From Chitinophaga lutea (lineage in GTDB: Bacteria; Bacteroidota; Bacteroidia; Chitinophagales; Chitinophagaceae): a stretch of DNA of 64,000 nucleotides. Where the stretch lies: contig NZ_RPDH01000001.1 of the NCBI RefSeq assembly GCF_003813775.1, positions 2,108,001 through 2,172,000 on the forward strand, in the 5' to 3' direction. Shown one piece after another: positions 53,288 through 62,016 of the stretch. The notes under the pieces are model-generated. The model was not told the DNA's origin. It saw only the letters and a program-made list of their open reading frames with translations, and did no database searches. How positions within the stretch are numbered: the first letter of the stretch is position 1; the number at the start of each line of letters is the position of its first letter. The position numbers and the translations under genes are program-made.

Positions 53288-53887
53288 TTACCGGCTCACC
53301 ACGGTTTCCAGCAGCTTGCTGTCAAATATGTTGCCCGGCGACACCATTTTTTCCTCGAGGGGAATATTGTTGCCGTACCGCTCCTGCATAGTGGCCTTTA
53401 CCAGGGGATGGCTCAGGTCATATTCCCGCATGGGCTGCAAACGGCCCACCTCCAGGCCCGTTGCTTTTTTATAGACTTTCCAGACCAGTTCCGAGCAGTA
53501 AATCCGCTGGTCGGACCATTCAAAATAGCTGTCATAGTCTTTTCCGAGATACTTTGCGCCGGCGCTTTTCATTTCATTAACAACTGCAGGCGTCAGCAAA
53601 GAATCGGCACCCCGCAGGCGCTTCACGGCATAGCGCCCCCGGTTTCTGGCGATCCATTCGGCGAAGGGGGTTTCCCGCACCGGCTGCACAGCTTCCAGCA
53701 CATACCAGCCATCGTTCTTTTTAAACACTATCCCACAGTGGCTGTAGCGGGAGTGTGTGGCCAACTCGATGGCTTTGCACTGCGGGGAAATATTCGACTG
53801 AAAAATAATGTCGCCTTCGGCCAGGGCGGGTGTCTGGGCATGCAATGCAACCGGCAGCAACAGCACCAGGAATATTCTGATAAACAT
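53288..53887 (-). CDS. YiiX/YebB-like cysteine peptidase (NlpC/P60 permuted)
   Basis: A 199-residue exported protein (signal peptide ends about residue 18). The family motifs are GDIIFQSN at the beginning of the mature part, SRYSHCGIVF (catalytic His and neighbours) and RIYCSELVWKVY, where the Cys is the nucleophile. These permuted papain-fold proteins attack amide or acyl bonds in cell-wall or lipid substrates. The start at 53887 is chosen as the signal peptide start. It is 10 bases from the DUF4241 gene, so the two are probably co-transcribed. Confidence 0.85.
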   Translation of the reverse strand: MFIRIFLVLLLPVALHAQTPALAEGDIIFQSNISPQCKAIELATHSRYSHCGIVFKKNDGWYVLEAVQPVRETPFAEWIARNRGRYAVKRLRGADSLLTPAVVNEMKSAGAKYLGKDYDSYFEWSDQRIYCSELVWKVYKKATGLEVGRLQPMREYDLSHPLVKATMQERYGNNIPLEEKMVSPGNIFDSKLLETVVSR

Positions 53888-53897
53888 TGCGAATAGG

Positions 53898-54575
53898 TTA
53901 TAGTACGAGAAAATCAATTACAAAGCTGCAAATATTACCGTTCTTTCCCAATCCCCAATAAGCCGGGTAAATGCCATCGCCATAACCCGTATGAAACAAC
54001 ATGGCATTCATCTGTGGGGAAGAGGGAAGGTAAAAATTCGCGCCCAGCCCGCCGTTTTTTTCAAACGCGGCGGCAAACAACGTCGAATATACATTCCCGT
54101 CCGGATGATCTTTAAAAAAACGTTCGAGATACAGGTTGAAGTATTGCTGCACCTGCGCATCGCAAAGGCAGCCAATACCCGCATCCGCCGTAAATCCGTA
54201 ATACGCATCGTCCGCATGATCCGGCGATGCCTCCTGGCCCGGCAACAACGCCAGCTCCCAGCGTTGCGGCCGCTCCTCCGAAAAACTCATCCGGAGCATT
54301 GCATTTTTTTTGGACAGACTGCCTGTCGCCACCAGCAGCGACACCGGGTATTGTCCCGGCGGAACGCGCCGTGTGTATGGGAGCGCATCGTGCAGGCCCA
54401 GCAAAGGATCGCATACCAACAGATACCCTTTCGGCAGCGCCAGCTTGCCCAGGTAGCGGCGCTCGAGACGCATTCCACCTATAGCGGACAGCTCGAAATA
54501 GCGACTGTAATCCAGCTGGGCGTAACGCGGCTGTTTGGTACTGTATTTCTTCCAGAAACGTTTAAAAAAATCCAT
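53898..54575 (-). CDS. DUF4241 domain protein
   Basis: A 225-residue protein with the DUF4241 pattern: LALPKGYLLVCDPLLGL, PPGQYPVSLLVATG, SFSEERPQRWELALLPG, GFTADAGIGCLCDAQ and GDGIYPAYWGLGKNGNICSFVIDF at the end. The family occurs widely, including in some toxin-immunity loci, but is of unknown activity. It overlaps nothing. Start at 54575 (MDFFKRFW) is used; the longer frame from 54626 adds 17 residues without family support. Confidence 0.85.
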   Translation of the reverse strand: MDFFKRFWKKYSTKQPRYAQLDYSRYFELSAIGGMRLERRYLGKLALPKGYLLVCDPLLGLHDALPYTRRVPPGQYPVSLLVATGSLSKKNAMLRMSFSEERPQRWELALLPGQEASPDHADDAYYGFTADAGIGCLCDAQVQQYFNLYLERFFKDHPDGNVYSTLFAAAFEKNGGLGANFYLPSSPQMNAMLFHTGYGDGIYPAYWGLGKNGNICSFVIDFLVL

Positions 54576-55076
54576 GTTGGGCATTTGTGCCGAGCGTTTT
54601 CCATCAGCCTTGCTCCAACTGTACAAATAAGACGATCATTGCTGCAAAAGGTTTCATACCGTGACAGGAGCAGGCCCGGGGTTACGAACCGGCTTGGGGC
54701 TCCGGGCCACAAAAATACCACCCCTGGACCATTTCGCCTTCAACTCATTTATATTTATTTTTTTACATTTTATATTTATTATATATATTTGGTGCTGTAT
54801 TAAATGCAGATACATAAAAGCCAGGTCGCCCCGCTGCCTATGCCTACATCAGCTGTTTGCAATTGATTAACAATCAATGCGTTAACAGAAATTTTACAGA
54901 TGTTAAGATGACTTTTACAAAATGCGGCAGTAGCTTTGCATATCCTTACGACATATGCTGTATTCAATACGGTTTATCCATCTCTTTGAAAAACCCCATG
55001 CTCATATTTTAAACCGTAGCCTTCGCTAAACCGCAGAGAATCAATTAGTTTCTAACTATTTAACTTATTCAGACAC
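54576..55076. other. A/T-rich intergenic region with promoter of CAP gene
   Basis: No gene. The stretch 54748-54790 is almost purely A/T. A -7 box TAGCTTTG at 54931-54938 would produce a leader of about 130 bases for the CAP gene at 55077. An imperfect G/C-rich inverted repeat (GGCCCGG at 54673 with CCGGGCC at 54702) is present but has no T-run. Confidence 0.5.
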
Positions 55077-55625
55077 ATGATTACTGGATTCGCACGCCTG
55101 TGTGCAGGCATCGCAATCGGTTGCACCATACTCGTGGGGTGCAGCAAAGAACCTTTAACATCGATCATACCGCCGCCACCAGTACCTGTGGCGGATACAA
55201 CCTTCATCATGAACAACCCGGTCAATAAAGAAGTATTACTGGCACTCGTGAATGAAATCCGGGCGAAGGGCTGCAATTGCGGCGACACCTTTATGGCGCC
55301 GGCGCCGCCCATCCGCTGGAACACGGCACTGGAGCGCGCAGCCTACCTTCATAGCCAGGATATGCTTTACAATGATTATTTCGGCCACAACGACCTGAAC
55401 GGCAATAATGCAGGCCAGCGCATCGCCCGCATGGGCTACCAGTGGCAGGCCTGGGGTGAAAACATAGCGTTGGGGATCCTGAACGAACGCAGCGTGGTAG
55501 AAGGTTGGTTCAAAAGTGTCACGCACTGTAAAGTATTGATGGGCAACAAGTTCATCGAGATGGGCGTGGCAAAGGTGGGCAACTTCTGGAGTCAGGAGAT
55601 GGCGGCGCCGAAACCAGGGGTCTAG
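55077..55625 (+). CDS. CAP (SCP/PR1) domain lipoprotein
   Basis: A 182-residue lipoprotein, lipobox LVGCSK. After a Pro-rich linker (IIPPPPVP) comes the CAP domain: RAKGCNCGDTF, then LHSQDMLYNDYFGHNDLNG (with the histidine of the CAP site), WGENIA, and EGWFKSVTHCKVLMGNKFIEMGVA. Such secreted proteins are proposed to bind lipids or peptides. A near twin follows at 55846, about 220 bases later; both share the CNCG motif and are about one-half identical. Confidence 0.9.
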   Translation: MITGFARLCAGIAIGCTILVGCSKEPLTSIIPPPPVPVADTTFIMNNPVNKEVLLALVNEIRAKGCNCGDTFMAPAPPIRWNTALERAAYLHSQDMLYNDYFGHNDLNGNNAGQRIARMGYQWQAWGENIALGILNERSVVEGWFKSVTHCKVLMGNKFIEMGVAKVGNFWSQEMAAPKPGV

Positions 55626-55845
55626 CCATCATACTACATTGATTTATAATTTGTTATTTTCATTAACATCTTTTTTGCACAGGGGCGCTAGTTTATTCAA
55701 ACCGGCGCCTTACTTTTGTATCCACCCTGAAGAATAGTGCTGTTGGCGATAATTTAACCCTCTTCCTCTGAAAAAGCCAACGTGCTTTAACCTCTTCCTA
55801 TCAAGAACCCAGTACCTGAAACTTTGACTTTTAACTGGGATTCTC

Positions 55846-56376
55846 ATGTTCACCAAACTGATCCGTTTTATACCTTTTGCCTGTTTGCTGCTGGCTGTTG
55901 CCTGCACTAAAGACACTGTCGTGGTACCACGGCCGGAGCCGGAGGAGCCGGGAACGGTAGTGGTAGTGGAAAATAATGTCAATAAGGAATTGCTGCTGCA
56001 GCTGGTGAACGACGTTCGTTCGAAAGGCTGCAATTGCGGCAGCACAGCCATGCCGCCGGTGCAGCCGCTTTCGTGGAACATCCTGCTGGAACTGGCCGCG
56101 GCCAAGCACAGTAAAGACATGGTGGAGCGCAAATACTTTTCCCACAGCAGCCCTGAAGGAACCAGCCCGCAGCAGCGCATCAAAGCCGCCGGTTATAGCT
56201 ATTCATGGTCGGGCGAAAACATTGCCTCCGGTTTTTCCAAAGAAGCGGACGTCATCAACGGCTGGCTGAAAAGCGAAGGCCATTGCAAAAACATCATGAG
56301 CGGGAACTACAAAGAAATGGGCGTAGGCCGTGCAAACAGCGTCTGGACACAGGTGTTCGCGGCGCCGGGAAAATAA
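55846..56376 (+). CDS. CAP (SCP/PR1) domain lipoprotein, second copy
   Basis: A 176-residue lipoprotein, lipobox LAVACTK. The domain follows a linker with VVPRPEPEEPGTVVVVE and has RSKGCNCGSTA, KHSKDMVERKYFSHSSPEG, WSGENIASG and NGWLKSEGHCKNIMSGNYKEMGVG, all aligned with the gene at 55077. The two are tandem paralogues. The intergenic 220 bases may hold a separate promoter. Confidence 0.9.
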   Translation: MFTKLIRFIPFACLLLAVACTKDTVVVPRPEPEEPGTVVVVENNVNKELLLQLVNDVRSKGCNCGSTAMPPVQPLSWNILLELAAAKHSKDMVERKYFSHSSPEGTSPQQRIKAAGYSYSWSGENIASGFSKEADVINGWLKSEGHCKNIMSGNYKEMGVGRANSVWTQVFAAPGK

Positions 56377-56383
56377 CCCCGGC

Positions 56384-56635
56384 TCAGGGAGGCGGCATTT
56401 TACGCCGCCACATCCGCCAGATGTAATAAATGAAGGCGGCAAGACTGAGCACCAGCCAGGTGTAAAACAGGAACATCCGCAGGGGGGTGGACTCTTCGGG
56501 CACGGCGAACCCCAGGTATAAACCGAAAAAGATATTGACCAGCATCCAGAAGAGGCCCACGAAAACCGTACGCACGATCTTGATGAAAAATTGCAGGAGC
56601 TGCCAGTCCAGGTTATCTTTCGATTCTTCTTCCAT
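56384..56635 (-). CDS. Small membrane protein
   Basis: An 83-residue protein with two membrane helices (about 22-46 and 53-73), an acidic N-terminus (MEEESKD) and a basic C-terminus (RMWRRKMPPP). The topology fits a two-helix hairpin with both ends inside. No family is recognised. It lies 9 bases after the GH25 gene on the same strand, so it is probably co-transcribed. The 3' end of the CAP gene is 8 bases from its stop. Confidence 0.7.
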   Translation of the reverse strand: MEEESKDNLDWQLLQFFIKIVRTVFVGLFWMLVNIFFGLYLGFAVPEESTPLRMFLFYTWLVLSLAAFIYYIWRMWRRKMPPP

Positions 56636-56644
56636 CTTATAAAG

Positions 56645-57409
56645 TTACGGAATACAAAGCTTCATCAAATCGGTACTGTCGCCACGGAACACGTTAAAAT
56701 CAACCGTGGTGCGGATGCCGTTCACCCGCCCGATGTCGCTGTGCTGCCAGAAAACCCAGTTACGCGCACTGCGCGGTTTGTCTTTCTGGTAATAATGCGC
56801 CACCCACAACGGGTAATCGTCAAATTCCTTCCCGAGGTACGTTTCGTAAAAATGAATATTGGTGTAGATGATGGGTTTTACGCCGTACGCCTTTTCCATT
56901 TCCTCGAGCCAGATGCGGGCAGTACTGCGGATAACGGCGGGGGGCTGATTGTTATGCACTTCGATGTCGAGTACCGGTGGGAGGTCGCCGGATTCAAGCT
57001 GGACCACATTTTTAAAATTGATGACCTGTTTGAGCGGGTCACGGGTGGAGTAAAAAAAGTGATAGGCGCCGCGGACGATGCCGGCTTCCTTTGCTTTTTC
57101 CCAGTTACGCTGGAAGGTGGCGTCCTGGCGGGTGATGCCCTCAGTAGCTTTTATAAACGCGAAGGATATACGTATTTCATCGACCTGCATCTGCCGAACG
57201 GCCCGCCAGTTCACATTTCCCTGGAATTTCGAGATGTCGATCCCATGCACGGAATAATTCACCGGAATATCGATTCCGAACTCCTCGTACCGCACGAACT
57301 CCAGTGGCGTACGCTGTCGCAGCAGCCACCAGGCCGCGGTAGCGGCGCCCGCCAATGCCAGGATGAGTATCAGGTAAATAAAGGGGCGCGTACGTTTCTT
57401 CTTAGCCAT
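56645..57409 (-). CDS. Glycoside hydrolase family 25 lysozyme
   Basis: A 254-residue protein anchored by an N-terminal membrane segment (about 8-28) after a basic start (MAKKKRTR). The GH25 barrel has VHGIDISKFQGNVNW (catalytic Asp region), FAFIKATEGI, AYHFFYSTRDP, PPVLDIEVHN (catalytic Glu) and WQHSDIGRVNGI near the end. It cleaves the glycan strands of peptidoglycan. The start at 57409 removes 11 residues of the open frame that precede the basic start. Confidence 0.9.
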   Translation of the reverse strand: MAKKKRTRPFIYLILILALAGAATAAWWLLRQRTPLEFVRYEEFGIDIPVNYSVHGIDISKFQGNVNWRAVRQMQVDEIRISFAFIKATEGITRQDATFQRNWEKAKEAGIVRGAYHFFYSTRDPLKQVINFKNVVQLESGDLPPVLDIEVHNNQPPAVIRSTARIWLEEMEKAYGVKPIIYTNIHFYETYLGKEFDDYPLWVAHYYQKDKPRSARNWVFWQHSDIGRVNGIRTTVDFNVFRGDSTDLMKLCIP

Positions 57410-57519
57410 GCTCAATAGGTATCCTATGAAAATCAGCAGCAAGTATAGGGCAATTTTTTGTGCTATGCATGAAAGGCCGTATTGTTGTCGTAAATTTATA
57501 CCTTAAAGAACGCGAGGCC

Positions 57520-58545
57520 ATGCCCAAACCAAACATCAACGATGCATTGAATTTCCTTTCCAAGTTCACTTTTCGCCGTGGCTGGAATGCCGGCAAGGTG
57601 CTGGGCAGCTACTACTGGAGCAAATGGACGAACAAGCCGGTGCAATGGGGTTTTCCGATTTCGATCTCCTTCGAACCCACCACCTCCTGCAATCTCCGGT
57701 GCCCCGAATGCCCGAGCGGCCTGAGGGCGTTCACCCGGCCTACCGGCATGCTGCAAAACGACTTTTTTAGAAAAACCATCGACGAGCTGCATAAAGAGCT
57801 GTTGTATCTCATCTTCTATTTCCAGGGAGAGCCCTACCTGAACCCGGCTTTCCTCGATATGGTGAAATATGCTTCCGCCAAGGGCATTTACACTGCCACC
57901 TCCACCAACGCACACTATCTTACGGACGAGAATGCGCGAAAAACCGTGGAAAGCGGCCTCGATAGGCTGATCATCTCCATCGACGGTACTACGCAGGACG
58001 TGTACACGCAATACCGCGTGGGGGGCAAGCTGGATAAAGTGATAGAAGGGGCTAAAAATATCGTGAAGTGGAAAAAAGAACTGAATGCCACCAAACCCTT
58101 TGTTTTCTTCCAGTTCCTGGTGGTGAAACCGAATGAGCACCAAATAGAGGACATTAAAAAACTGGCGGCGGAAATCGGGGTAGATGAAGTGCGCTTCAAA
58201 ACCGCGCAGGTATATGATTATGAAGAAGGCAACCGGCTAATCCCCACTATCGACAAGTACTCCCGCTATAAAAAGAACGAAGACGGCACTTACGCCATTA
58301 AAAATAAACTGGGCAATCACTGCTGGCGCCTCTGGCATTCGCCGGTGATTACCTGGGACGGGCTGGTAGTGCCCTGCTGCTTCGATAAAGATGCCCAGCA
58401 CCGCCTTGGCGACCTGAAAACCAGTACTTTCAGAACCTTATGGCATAACGAAAACTACCTGCGTTTCCGCAGCCAGATCATCAAAGGGCGCAAGCATATT
58501 GATATTTGTGCAAATTGCAGTGAGGGTACAAAAGTATGGGGCTAG
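57520..58545 (+). CDS. Radical SAM/SPASM domain enzyme
   Basis: A 341-residue radical SAM protein. CNLRCPEC (CX3CX2C) binds the SAM cluster. The C-terminal SPASM cysteines are in NHCWRLWHSPVITWDGLVVPCCFDKD and ICANCSEG, giving extra iron-sulfur clusters. Relatives mature peptides or modify sugars. The partner is not apparent: the neighbouring genes are a lysozyme and a stress-type cluster. The start at 57520 (MPKPNIND) is preferred over 57460, which lies in the promoter-like A/T-rich region. Confidence 0.88.
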   Translation: MPKPNINDALNFLSKFTFRRGWNAGKVLGSYYWSKWTNKPVQWGFPISISFEPTTSCNLRCPECPSGLRAFTRPTGMLQNDFFRKTIDELHKELLYLIFYFQGEPYLNPAFLDMVKYASAKGIYTATSTNAHYLTDENARKTVESGLDRLIISIDGTTQDVYTQYRVGGKLDKVIEGAKNIVKWKKELNATKPFVFFQFLVVKPNEHQIEDIKKLAAEIGVDEVRFKTAQVYDYEEGNRLIPTIDKYSRYKKNEDGTYAIKNKLGNHCWRLWHSPVITWDGLVVPCCFDKDAQHRLGDLKTSTFRTLWHNENYLRFRSQIIKGRKHIDICANCSEGTKVWG

Positions 58546-58553
58546 GACCCGGC

Positions 58554-58925
58554 TCAGCCTTCATCCTCTTCTTCGTGTGAACGGGCAGCCGAGGCTTTTT
58601 TACGGCGCCGCTTGTTGCGGATGTTATCAAATAATTTAATGCCCAGGCGCACGCCGATGAATTCGGCGGCCGTGATGAGGGCAGACGTCAGCACCGATTT
58701 TGTGGCGCCGCTTTTCCATGCCGTTTTGGCGATGCCGCCAACAATACCCAGCACGCCGCTTTTTGCGATACCGGGTACAACGGTATTCATCGCCATGGAT
58801 TTGTAATTGCCTTTCAGGTGATCGATCCGCTCACCCAGCTCATTTTCGAGCCGGCGCGTCTTCTCCTTCAATCGCTGGATTTCTATATCCAGCTGCTCCA
58901 TGTTCTTAACTTTAACTTTTGGCAT
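58554..58925 (-). CDS. Hypothetical protein of the YtxH/YqjE cluster
   Basis: A 123-residue protein. The N-terminus (about 5-45) is a coiled coil (EIQRLKEKTRRLENELGERI), then a Gly/Ala-rich hydrophobic part (about 52-100, GIAKSGVLGIVGGIAKTAW) and a basic-then-acidic end (RRRKKASAARSHEEED). It may associate peripherally with the membrane. No family is recognised. It is the third gene of a unit with YqjE-like and YtxH-like genes. Confidence 0.7.
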   Translation of the reverse strand: MPKVKVKNMEQLDIEIQRLKEKTRRLENELGERIDHLKGNYKSMAMNTVVPGIAKSGVLGIVGGIAKTAWKSGATKSVLTSALITAAEFIGVRLGIKLFDNIRNKRRRKKASAARSHEEEDEG

Positions 58926-58969
58926 GTGCAGGCGCGTATTAATGTTTCATCAGGATGTTGTTTTTTTCT

Positions 58970-59383
58970 TTACTCCGCTGCTTTCTCCTCGCGTTTTTCT
59001 TCCCTTCTTTCTTCGCGGCGTTCTTCCATTTCTTCAATCTCCTCAACCAGTTCGGCCGCCAGCATATTGGCGAGTGGTCGTTGGATGATCGATTTGCGGA
59101 AAAGAATGAGTATCACGAAAAGCAGCACAAAAAATCCGGCGGCACAGGAAAATCCGATGGCAAAGCTGTCTGTCATTTCCCCGATCCAGAATCCAACCAC
59201 CATTCCCAGGAAAACAATTACAAAAAAGAACAGCAGGAAAGCCATAATCAGCGAAAAGAACAGACCTAACGCTTTCGACAGCTTTCCGGCTGCCTGCAGT
59301 TTTATCAGGTCCAGGCGGGTTTCCAGGTAATTCCTGGCTACCTTGCCCGTCTCTGAAAAATAGTTGGAAAAATTATCTTCCAT
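58970..59383 (-). CDS. YqjE-like (phage holin superfamily III) membrane protein
   Basis: A 137-residue protein with two membrane segments at about 40-64 and 75-95 between a helical N-terminus (ARNYLETRLDLIKLQAAGKL) and an acidic/basic tail of repeated EER/EEK units (about 118-135). This is the YqjE/holin III type, a normal cellular gene despite the name. It follows the YtxH gene by 34 bases. Confidence 0.85.
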   Translation of the reverse strand: MEDNFSNYFSETGKVARNYLETRLDLIKLQAAGKLSKALGLFFSLIMAFLLFFFVIVFLGMVVGFWIGEMTDSFAIGFSCAAGFFVLLFVILILFRKSIIQRPLANMLAAELVEEIEEMEERREERREEKREEKAAE

Positions 59384-59417
59384 GCAAAGTGAATTTTGAG
59401 ATGCTACAATGTAACCA

Positions 59418-59612
59418 TTAAGTTAATTCATTTTCAATAGCATCTTCGAATTGCTGCTTTTTTGCGCGGAATTTGTCCTTCAGTTTACCTGTCTGGTATT
59501 TCAGTTTTTCTACCAGCTCGTCTTTTTTGTCGGAATTAAGAAAGTAGCCCACAGCTACGCCTACAGCGGCCCCTACTATAAAAGATACCACTGCTTTTGA
59601 ACTTCTGCTCAT
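59418..59612 (-). CDS. YtxH-like protein
   Basis: A 64-residue protein with one membrane helix rich in glycine (FIVGAAVGVAVGYFL) and a charged helical tail (KDELVEKLKYQTGKLKDKFRAKK). This is the small YtxH type that accompanies general stress and envelope genes. It is the first gene of the unit with the YqjE-like and hypothetical genes. Confidence 0.85.
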   Translation of the reverse strand: MSRSSKAVVSFIVGAAVGVAVGYFLNSDKKDELVEKLKYQTGKLKDKFRAKKQQFEDAIENELT

Positions 59613-59839
59613 AGTTTATAGTTTTTAAAATGTGAAAGATTTGGGTTCCAGGGAGTACGGGGTGTTCCTACAACTCCGCATTAAAGGTTACAAACTTTGT
59701 TCCATAATTGTTCACTCCCGGGGATTTAAAGAAAAAACAACCATATTGTTCCCGGTGGAGCCGCGCTCCCCCTCCCAATGGCATAGTTTGTGCATTTCCG
59801 AAAATCACGTAGGTTTGAATCCACTACCAAGCAATCACT

Positions 59840-60916
59840 ATGAGCTACCTGGACAATGAACGCCTCAAACAAATTGTTTTTCTACTGATTATTGCCTTTC
59901 TCGGCATCTTGCTGTTCAAAGAGCTGTACGCCTTTTTCCCGGGCTTCCTGGGGGCCATAACGCTCTATATTCTGTCCCGGCGAGCCATGTTCCGGCTGGT
60001 GGAAGTCCGGCGGTGGCGGAAGCCCTGGGCCGCGGCGCTGATCATGATCCTGTCTTTTCTCATCATCCTGCTGCCCATCAGCATGCTCGTCAATATGCTC
60101 ACCGCCAAGGTGACCTATGCGATTACCCATTCCTCGGAGCTGATCAAAGGCATCGAGACGATGAACAGCCGCCTGGAGCAATCCTTCGGGATAGACCTGA
60201 TGACGCCCGCCCGACTGCAAAAGCTCCAGGAATATATCACCAATGTGCTGCCGGGCTTTGTGGGCGCCACTTTCAATACCCTCACCGCCGTCGCCATCAT
60301 GTATTTTATCCTCTATTTCATGCTGGTGCATGCCCGCGAAATGGAAGAAGCGCTGTATGAATATATACCGCTGAAAGACGAAAATGTGGAACTGTTAGGA
60401 AAAGAAACCAAAAACATGGTGATCAGCAACGCCATCGGCATCCCGCTCATCGCGCTCATCCAGGGTATCGTTTCGCTGATCGGGTACCTGATATTCGGGG
60501 TGCCGGAACCGGTGTTCTGGTTTGTAGTGACCAGCTTCACCGCCATGCTGCCCATTATCGGGGCTGCAGCGGTGTATGTGCCGATGGGCGTTTATATGCT
60601 GTCCGCGGGGGAAACCTGGCAGGGCATCGCCGTACTGGCCTATGGCTTCGGGGTGGTGGGCACCTGCGATAACCTGTTCCGTATGATGCTGGCTAAAAAA
60701 ATCGGGGACGTGCACCCGCTGATCACCATCTTCGGCGTGATCATCGGCGTAAGCCTGTTCGGCTTTATAGGCCTCATTTTCGGGCCGCTGCTGATCTCAT
60801 TGTTTATCGTGCTGATCCGCATCTACTCCAACGAATACCTCGTCAAGAAAAGAGAGGTGAAAATCGTCAAAACACATCCTTCGAAAGAAAAGAAAATGAA
60901 ACAAACGGGGGAATAA
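59840..60916 (+). CDS. AI-2E/PerM family permease
   Basis: A 358-residue membrane protein with about seven helices. The first part (FLGILLFKELYAFFPGFLGAITLYI) and the second half (IALIQGIVSLIGYLIFGVPEPVFW; GAAAVYVPMGVYMLSAGE; LIFGPLLISL) match the AI-2E transporter family. Members export a range of small molecules; only some have been shown to act on autoinducer-2. It stands alone in the plus direction, with a divergent YtxH cluster behind and the nadD gene convergent. Confidence 0.9.
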   Translation: MSYLDNERLKQIVFLLIIAFLGILLFKELYAFFPGFLGAITLYILSRRAMFRLVEVRRWRKPWAAALIMILSFLIILLPISMLVNMLTAKVTYAITHSSELIKGIETMNSRLEQSFGIDLMTPARLQKLQEYITNVLPGFVGATFNTLTAVAIMYFILYFMLVHAREMEEALYEYIPLKDENVELLGKETKNMVISNAIGIPLIALIQGIVSLIGYLIFGVPEPVFWFVVTSFTAMLPIIGAAAVYVPMGVYMLSAGETWQGIAVLAYGFGVVGTCDNLFRMMLAKKIGDVHPLITIFGVIIGVSLFGFIGLIFGPLLISLFIVLIRIYSNEYLVKKREVKIVKTHPSKEKKMKQTGE

Positions 60917-60935
60917 TTCCACAGTTTGTTGACTG

Positions 60936-61508
60936 CTAGCCTTTGTAATAATTATTCTCCGCCATGTACTTCCAGACCGGATCCGGCACCATATAACGAA
61001 CGGATTTGCCTTCCTGTACCCACTTCCGGATGTTGCTGCTTGAAATGTCGAGCAAGGGTGCATCCACAATCGTCACCCTGGCGCCGAAAGTATCTTTCAC
61101 TTCATGGCCGGGCCGGTTATAGATATAGATTTCATAGTTGGCGAGCAGTTGTTCGTAATTTTTCCAGCGGGGAATGTTCTGAAAACTGTCGCTGCCCATG
61201 ATCACGACAAACTGCTGGGTCGGGAATTTCTCGGTCATGTAGGTGAGCGTATCGATCGTGAAAGACGGGCGGGGGAGGGAGAACTCGATGTTGCTCACCC
61301 GCAACCGGGGCTCATCCTGTACCGCCATTTCAGCGAGGTGAAAACGGTGGTGCTCGTTGAGAAGGGAGGAAGAGGCTTTCAACGGGTTATGCGGTGAAAC
61401 CACCAGCCATACCTTATCCAGGTCGGTATGATAGGCCATAAAACTGGCGATAATCATGTGCCCGGTGTGTATAGGGTTGAAGGAGCCAAAATATAAACCA
61501 ATTTTCAT
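60936..61508 (-). CDS. nadD: Nicotinate-nucleotide adenylyltransferase
   Basis: A 190-residue enzyme that adenylates nicotinate mononucleotide in NAD synthesis. The nucleotide-binding start is YFGSFNPIHTGHMI, followed by VVSPHNPLK, VIMGSDSFQNIPRWKN and the C-terminal SSSNIRKWVQEGKSVRYMVPD with ISSSxIR. The start at 61508 (MKIGLYFGSF) is used because the upstream residues of the open frame are antisense to paaD. It is 22 bases after paaD and probably on the same transcript. Confidence 0.95.
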   Translation of the reverse strand: MKIGLYFGSFNPIHTGHMIIASFMAYHTDLDKVWLVVSPHNPLKASSSLLNEHHRFHLAEMAVQDEPRLRVSNIEFSLPRPSFTIDTLTYMTEKFPTQQFVVIMGSDSFQNIPRWKNYEQLLANYEIYIYNRPGHEVKDTFGARVTIVDAPLLDISSSNIRKWVQEGKSVRYMVPDPVWKYMAENNYYKG

Positions 61509-61530
61509 GGCGGCAAGATACAAGAAAATG

Positions 61531-62016
61531 TTACTCGAGCGGCTTGAAATGCTCAAACACCTGCCCGCAGTCCTTACAATAATGGATGGCGCGGCAGAGC
61601 GTGGATCCGAAGGGGGAGCGCAGGTAGGTATTGTCGCTTCCGCAATGAGGGCAGGGGGTTTGCAGGAGGATTTCCGAGTAGGCCTCCCCGTTATGCACCT
61701 GGGGCGCCGCGATGCCGAAATCGAGCAGCTTCTGCCGGGCCGCATCGGTCATCCGGTTGCTGCTCCAGTGCGCGGTTTTATCGATTTCCACGGTGACGGG
61801 GGTGTTCAGCTCCTTTTCCAGCACGGTACGGATGTTCCGCCGGATGATGTCTACAGCCGGACAGGCGGCGAAGGTAGGTATCATCTTCACATGCACGGTT
61901 TCCCCGTCGAGCTCCACGGCGGTGATCATGCCCAGGTCGAGCACGTTCAGCACCGGAATTTCCGGGTCCATCACCTGCTCGAGGGCTTTGTAGATATTTT
62001 CTTTGCTGATTACCAT
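61531..62016 (-). CDS. paaD: Phenylacetyl-CoA epoxidase accessory protein PaaD
   Basis: A 161-residue protein with a MIP18/DUF59-type N-terminal domain (VMDPEIPVLNVLDLGMI; TFAACPAVDIIRR) and a C-terminal zinc-ribbon region (CPHCGSDNTYL; CRAIHYCKDCGQVFEHF). PaaD helps to mature the PaaABC(E) epoxidase iron centres. The start overlaps the end of paaC by seven bases. Confidence 0.93.
   Translation of the reverse strand: MVISKENIYKALEQVMDPEIPVLNVLDLGMITAVELDGETVHVKMIPTFAACPAVDIIRRNIRTVLEKELNTPVTVEIDKTAHWSSNRMTDAARQKLLDFGIAAPQVHNGEAYSEILLQTPCPHCGSDNTYLRSPFGSTLCRAIHYCKDCGQVFEHFKPLE

Noticed and set aside
54661..54710. G/C-rich inverted repeat as terminator
   Set aside because: The arms are only 7 bases with a 22-base loop and no T-run follows.
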